Shown: piece by piece, positions 6,316 through 9,392 of the stretch
How the letters are laid out: each line of letters opens with the position of its first letter
Numbering within the stretch: the stretch's first letter is position 1
NCBI GenBank assembly: GCA_963725415.1
Contig: CAVRZY010000204.1
Coordinates: 1-9,392, forward strand
Direction: 5' to 3'
Length of the DNA stretch: 9,392 bases
Source of the DNA: CAVRZY01 sp963725415
GTDB taxonomy: Bacteria > Acidobacteriota > Terriglobia > Bryobacterales > Bryobacteraceae
Made by a program: the position numbers and the translations under genes
The notes under the pieces: generated by a model
Told to the model about the DNA's origin: nothing
The model's database searches: none
What the model saw: the letters and a program-made list of their open reading frames with translations, nothing else

Positions 6316-6844
6316 CGCTGGTCTGAGTGGCGGTGGCGCGAGCGCTTTGCGTGCGGGCGCCTTTCCGCAGTTGCCCACACAATCCGCCGGGCTGGCCATG
6401 CCGGCCGTGGCGAGGCCCCCGCCCCCGGCCGCGCTCTGCCGCGGTTCTGTGGAAATCTTGCTGGCGGCACGCAGGACACTCCGCGGGTCGCCCCGTCCCG
6501 TACGGGCACTGCCAAGTGTGGTGGCAGTGAGAGCACACGAAGGTTCGCGTCGCGTTCATTTGGTATTCACCTCCCACAATCCTAAGCGCCTTCCCCTCAA
6601 CCAGAGCCCCGGCCACCTTTCTGTGCGCAGACTCGATGATCCTTCCAAAAGTCTGGCGCGAGACGTTCATCCGCTCAGCGGCCTGCTCCTGATAGAGGCC
6701 CTCCAGATCAGCGAGCCGCAGAGCCTCGCACTCGTCCACTTTCAAGACCACCTCCTCGAGCGCCCACAAGGGAAGCCCTCGCGGCTTGAAGTAATCGGCT
6801 GCCGGCAAACAGCCAACGCATCGGCAGTTGAGGGGCCTGGCCAT
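6296..6844 (-). CDS. DUF134 (UPF0251) HTH regulator with C-terminal zinc ribbon
   Basis: This 182-aa protein matches DUF134/UPF0251. It opens with a Cys-rich N-terminus (C7, C9, C12), then the family core VDECEALRLADLEGL (36-50). A sigma70-region-4-like helix-turn-helix follows, with QEQAAERMNVSRQTFGRII (52-70) and the family ending GKALRIVGGEY (84-94). A zinc ribbon uses C104, C107, C123 and C126 in the pattern CSHC...CPAC. The tail is Gly/Arg/His-rich. DUF134 proteins are predicted DNA-binding regulators, common in anaerobes, with few experimental data. AAGG ten bases before the ATG is a usable ribosome site. The gene is first in a two-gene unit with the TrmO-like gene, and its promoter carries a palindrome, so autoregulation is likely. 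Confidence 0.9.
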   Translation of the reverse strand: MARPLNCRCVGCLPAADYFKPRGLPLWALEEVVLKVDECEALRLADLEGLYQEQAAERMNVSRQTFGRIIESAHRKVAGALVEGKALRIVGGEYQMNATRTFVCSHCHHTWQCPYGTGRPAECPACRQQDFHRTAAERGRGRGPRHGRHGQPGGLCGQLRKGARTQSARATATQTSDDQPQP

Positions 6845-6867
6845 GAATATTGTCGCCTTCAGATAGC

Positions 6868-6896
6868 ATTATGAGCATATGCTCGAAATGCGTCAA
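6868..6896 (-). promoter_or_regulatory. Sigma70-type promoter with 12-bp palindromic operator for the DUF134-trmO unit
   Basis: On the minus strand TTGACG (6891-6896) and CATAAT (6868-6873) are spaced by exactly 17 bases, each 5/6 to consensus. The perfect palindrome GAGCATATGCTC (6873-6884) fills the spacer and touches the -10. Transcription would start near 6861, about 17 bases before the ATG at 6844. A dyad between -35 and -10 is a typical operator position; the encoded HTH protein is the obvious candidate ligand, which is inference. Confidence 0.65.
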
Positions 6897-6970
6897 GCCC
6901 CACTCGCTGCCCACCTTGCCCGTAGGCGGGTTCTGCTGCGCTGCCCGGGGGAAGGCGGGAGCTGCGATGA

Positions 6971-7828
6971 TCAGCGCCACTCCCATTCGATGAAGCCGGG
7001 CTTGACATCCACCATGGCGTTGACGATCAGCTCGACCAGGCCGCCGTACAGGATGCGGTGGTTCTCCCACAGGTCGTAGTAGGCCAGCAGGTCGCGGAAC
7101 TGGCCCTTGCAGTTGCTGCACGGGGCGCAGAGGTACTTCGGGGTGGAGGGATCGAGGCAGTCGGCGAAGGCGTTGAGGATCTGCTCCAGCTTCTTGCGGC
7201 CGGAGACGTGGAAGCGCCAGTCCGGGAAGTTGTTGCCGCTCATGATGGCGAAGCCGCTGCCGCCGCCGCAGCAGTAGTTGTCCACGCCGTGCGGTTCCAT
7301 CTCGCGGAACTGCGGGCAGATCTTGCGGACGATCTCGCGCTGGGGCTCGACCACGCCCATCAGCCGCACCAGGTTGCAGGGGTCGTGCAGGGTGACGGGG
7401 AAGTCGTTGCGGCTGGGGTCGAGCTTGATGCGGCCGCTCATGACGATGTCGCGCAGCAGCGTCATGGAGCTCTCGCGCGGGATGTTCAGGTCGCCGGTGA
7501 GGATGCGGTCGGCGATGACCGAGAGGGCCTTGTGCGCGTGCCCGCACTCGCCCAGCACGATCTTCTTCACCCTGAGCTTCCTGGCCGCCTCGGCGTGCTT
7601 CAGAGCCACGCGCGCGAACTGGACGTCGTCGTACCAGAGGCCGTAGTTGATCGAGTCGTAGCCGGCCAGCTCCGACGACAGGGTCCACTTGATGCCGGCC
7701 GCGTTGAGGATCACGGCGAAGGCGCCGGGGTTCTCCGGCCAGGCCAGGATCTCGCCGGCGTTGTGGATCAGCAGGACGTCGGCGCCCTCGACGTCCCAGG
7801 GGGTTTGCACCTTGATGCCCGTCTTCTC
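6971..7828 (-). CDS. Uninterrupted C-terminal half of the Fe-S subunit (CCG domain)
   Basis: This is the longest intact piece of the gene above, listed because it would be called on its own. The apparent start at 7810 is an internal GTG (Val of KVQTPWDVEG), not a true start; the same frame continues upstream to the indel near 7828. It carries the HDPC/CCGGGSG/CAPCSNC residues expected to bind a cubane or non-cubane 4Fe-4S centre. The protein ends in FIEWEWR. Confidence 0.75.
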   Translation of the reverse strand, partial: EKTGIKVQTPWDVEGADVLLIHNAGEILAWPENPGAFAVILNAAGIKWTLSSELAGYDSINYGLWYDDVQFARVALKHAEAARKLRVKKIVLGECGHAHKALSVIADRILTGDLNIPRESSMTLLRDIVMSGRIKLDPSRNDFPVTLHDPCNLVRLMGVVEPQREIVRKICPQFREMEPHGVDNYCCGGGSGFAIMSGNNFPDWRFHVSGRKKLEQILNAFADCLDPSTPKYLCAPCSNCKGQFRDLLAYYDLWENHRILYGGLVELIVNAMVDVKPGFIEWEWR

Positions 7829-8584
7829 GCTCGATGTCCTCGTCGATGAACTCGACGTTGTCCTTGACCACCACCGGGTTCATGCCGGTTGAGGAGCCCA
7901 CCTTGAGCTGGAGCATGGAGCCGTTGCTCGTGCAGCTCCTTGGCGGCGATGCCCATCTCCTGGCTGAAGAGCTTTCGGAGCTCGTGGGCCACCAGGCCGT
8001 TGTCGGCGCCGATGGGGCAGGTCTGGGCGCAGCGGCGGCAGAGGTTGCAGCGGTAGGACAGCTCGATCAGGCGCGCCACCAGCGGCCAGTTCAGCTCGAT
8101 GTCGCCGTGCTGCCAGGCCGAAAGCAGCGCCGCCGTGCTTGACGTACTTGAAGTACAGGCGGCGCAGGATCTCCGAGCGGAAGGTGGGCCGGTACAGCTC
8201 GTTGCGCCCGCTGGCCTCGAAGATGTGGCAGGCTCCGAGCAGGTCTGGCAACGTGGCGCAGTGCTCCATGGTCAGCAGCAGCGGCTGCAGGAAGGTCCAG
8301 TTGTTCTCCTGCGTGAAGAGCTTGTCCAGGCCGGCCAGGAACTTCCTGACCAGCTCCTCTTCTTCCTGCTTGGTTTTCGGCTGCGGGATGTTGACCGCGC
8401 AGGTATCGTCCAGCGGGCACTCGTACTTCTCGCTGGCCTGCGCCGACAGCGGCGCCCAGTTGTGGTCCTTGGACGGGATCGTCCAGGGGCGGGGGCAGCG
8501 GCATCAGATCTTCGTTCTCCAGGTGGACGAGCGGGTTGCGGTCCGTGCCGCGACATCGTCCGAGAGCGTGAGGCGCTTCTTCAT
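6971..8584 (-). CDS. HdrD/DsrK/TmcB-like Fe-S oxidoreductase subunit, interrupted by several single-base indels
   Basis: Correcting about seven one-base indels gives a continuous ~536-aa protein from the ATG at 8582-8584 to the stop at 6971. In order it holds a Cys-containing N-terminus (KYECPLDDTCAVNIP), a first 4Fe-4S motif recovered as C-x2-C-x2-C-x3-C (HCATCQTCSEACH, about 8228-8265), and a second, CNLCRRCAQTCP (about 8010-8050). The C-terminal half contains ECGHAHK and a CCG-type motif: HDPC, 34 residues, CCGGGSG, 45 residues, CAPCSNC. This plan is that of cytoplasmic subunits of membrane-bound quinol complexes (DsrK, HmeD, TmcB, HdrD). The indels map near 8542, 8476, 8250, 8233, 8123, 7924 and 7828; several are in homopolymers, one pair cancels, and no nonsense codons occur in the corrected frame. 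They look more like sequencing error than decay. Which redox complex it serves cannot be told here. Confidence 0.75.
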
Positions 8585-9026
8585 TTCTTGGCCCCCTGCG
8601 CCGGGTTGGCGGTGGCGATGTCGGCCCAGGTCTTGGCGCCGTCGGCGCCCATGTGTGGCGCCGACCAGGTCGGCCGGTAGGTCAGATACTCGGCAATCCT
8701 CTTCTGGCCAGCTCGCCGCCGCGGACGGCTCGGCGTGTCGTCCCAGCGCACCGAATGGTAGGTGAAGTACTTGGCGATGAAGTGCGACATGTGGGTGAAC
8801 GGGATGTAGGCGGCCAGCAGGGCCGCACAGGATCAAGCCCGCGGCCAGCAGCCGGCGGAACTCGCACGGCCGGGCTGAAGGTCAGCGGGCCCGTGGTGAA
8901 GGCCAGCACCCCGGGCGATTGCCGGCCGGCCAGCAGATAACCGCCAAGCAGCAGAATCCAGGTGACGAGAAAGAAGAGCAGGTTGAAGATGTCGCCGGCG
9001 GTGGTGCAGTTGGCGGTGATGCTCTG
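8581..9026 (-). pseudogene. DsrM/HmeC/NarI-like membrane cytochrome b subunit, 3' part only, with indels
   Basis: After correcting indels near 8865 and 8821 (and a probable compensating pair near 8690-8725), the minus strand encodes about 148 residues. One membrane segment is IFNLLFFLVTWILLLGGYLLAG-like (recovered at 8935-8995). A second is LLAAGLILCGLLAAYIPF, followed by THMSHFIAKYFTYHSVRWDD, whose histidines suit b-haem ligation in the NarI/DsrM fold. The soluble tail ends ANPAQGAKK. Its stop codon overlaps the start of the Fe-S gene as ATGA (8581-8584), so the two were made as a pair. Members of this family are usually over 200 aa with about five membrane helices; the N-terminal half is absent because the sequence changes character at about 9026. 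Truncation could be real or an assembly join. Confidence 0.65.
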
Positions 9027-9074
9027 TTGTTTTGCACCTAATCAAGTCGAGACTACTACTCGGTAAATATTTTG

Positions 9075-9105
9075 TTTACAATTCAATGACCTAGTGAACG
9101 ATAAT
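9075..9105 (+). promoter_or_regulatory. Tentative promoter of the MFS transporter gene
   Basis: TTTACA (9075-9080) and GATAAT (9100-9105) lie upstream of the TTG start at 9130. Each is close to consensus, but the 19-base spacer is longer than ideal. The expected start near 9112 would give a leader of about 18 bases that includes the Shine-Dalgarno. Confidence 0.35.
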
Positions 9106-9129
9106 GGTTCCGTCTTCTTAAGGAGCTAG

Positions 9130-9392
9130 TTGAACGAGTACAGAACAACAAATGAAAGACCAGGAGGCCTGCGGAACGTATTTAGGGCATTGCGCTCCAG
9201 GAACTACCGGCTTTTTTTCGTAGGGCAGGGTATATCACTAATAGGAACATGGATGCAGACGATCGCCATGAGCTGGCTGGTGTATCGGCTTACTGGTTCT
9301 GCATTTCTTCTAGGTGTTGTAGGCTTTTCCAGCCAATTCCCCGTATTTATTTTTGCTGCTTTGGCCGGTGTGTTTGTCGATAGGCATAACCG
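9130..9392 (+). CDS. MFS transporter, N-terminal fragment (TTG start; runs off window end)
   Basis: A plus-strand frame opens after a TAG at 9127-9129 and begins at TTG (9130-9132), four bases after TAAGGAG (9119-9125). The next in-frame ATG is far inside the first membrane helix, so TTG is the best start. The 87 codons give a short hydrophilic head, then RALRSRNYRLFFVGQGIS, a first membrane helix ending at GTWMQTIAMSWLVYRLTGS, a second helix, and GVFVDRHN, the MFS loop 2-3 motif-A region. This matches the MFS_3 type (EntS-like exporters and drug/siderophore efflux). Substrate cannot be deduced. Codon use is clearly more AT-rich (AGA, ACA, AAT, CTA, TTT, ATA) than in every gene before 9026, implying a different origin or a different replicon. 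Confidence 0.85.
   Translation, partial: MNEYRTTNERPGGLRNVFRALRSRNYRLFFVGQGISLIGTWMQTIAMSWLVYRLTGSAFLLGVVGFSSQFPVFIFAALAGVFVDRHN

Noticed and set aside
7058..7849. 263-aa plus-strand frame
   Set aside because: It is antisense to the Fe-S subunit and composed mainly of A/V/L/G/D; the minus strand carries the CCG and HDPC motifs.
6708..7916. 402-aa minus-strand frame starting MLQLKVGSSTG
   Set aside because: Only the first ~30 residues are in the true frame of the Fe-S protein; the remainder is an Arg/Pro-rich out-of-frame read-through after the indel near 7828.
1..9392. CRISPR array, tRNA or rRNA genes
   Set aside because: No regularly spaced direct repeats and no cloverleaf or rRNA-like segments were seen on either strand.

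Overview
This is a GC-rich bacterial window with a conspicuous switch to AT-richer DNA in the last ~370 bases. Long secreted proteins with signal peptides, a DUF134/TrmO-type gene pair, a DsrMK/Tmc-like redox module and an IS110 element fit a GC-rich environmental or metagenomic bacterium such as an Acidobacteriota-like lineage. That taxonomic guess is inference only; nothing in the window fixes it.

Layout. (1) Bases 1-~1202, minus strand: an IS110-family insertion element, cut by the window edge inside the transposase C-terminus. The 5' non-coding end (905-~1202) folds into two tandem stem domains and looks like a bridge RNA. Segments of it match the predicted left junction at 1195-1211, so the element boundary and the target guide can be tentatively read from the sequence. 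(2) 1260-3986, minus: a secreted 908-aa protein built from about ten S-x-D-G-x-x-[FW] (Asp-box-like) repeats, probably tandem beta-propellers. (3) 3987-4257: a divergent intergenic region holding a ~152-bp imperfect palindrome (4079-4230) and a promoter with a palindrome in its spacer. (4) 4258-5679, plus: a secreted alpha/beta-hydrolase. (5) 5788-6844, minus: a DUF134 HTH/zinc-ribbon regulator overlapping a TrmO-like tRNA methyltransferase gene, driven by a clear sigma70-type promoter with a 12-bp palindrome between -35 and -10. (6) 6971-~9026, minus: a two-gene membrane redox module, an HdrD/DsrK/TmcB-like Fe-S protein preceded by the 3' part of a DsrM/HmeC/NarI-like cytochrome b. Both are broken by many single-base indels, mostly in homopolymers, that leave the codon sense intact. 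(7) ~9027-9392, plus: AT-richer DNA with the 5' part of an MFS transporter starting at a TTG codon.

How the parts work together. The DUF134 regulator and TrmO form one translationally coupled unit, probably autoregulated. The cytochrome b and Fe-S protein overlap by ATGA and would form a quinol-linked electron-transfer complex with the catalytic Fe-S part in the cytoplasm. The propeller protein and the hydrolase are both exported and share the divergent palindrome region, but no common pathway is evident.

The most interesting signal is the IS110 bridge-RNA candidate with its matching junction. The main caution is the 7.8-9.03 kb stretch: dense indels next to an abrupt compositional break and a truncated gene could mean sequencing error plus a chimeric join rather than biology.
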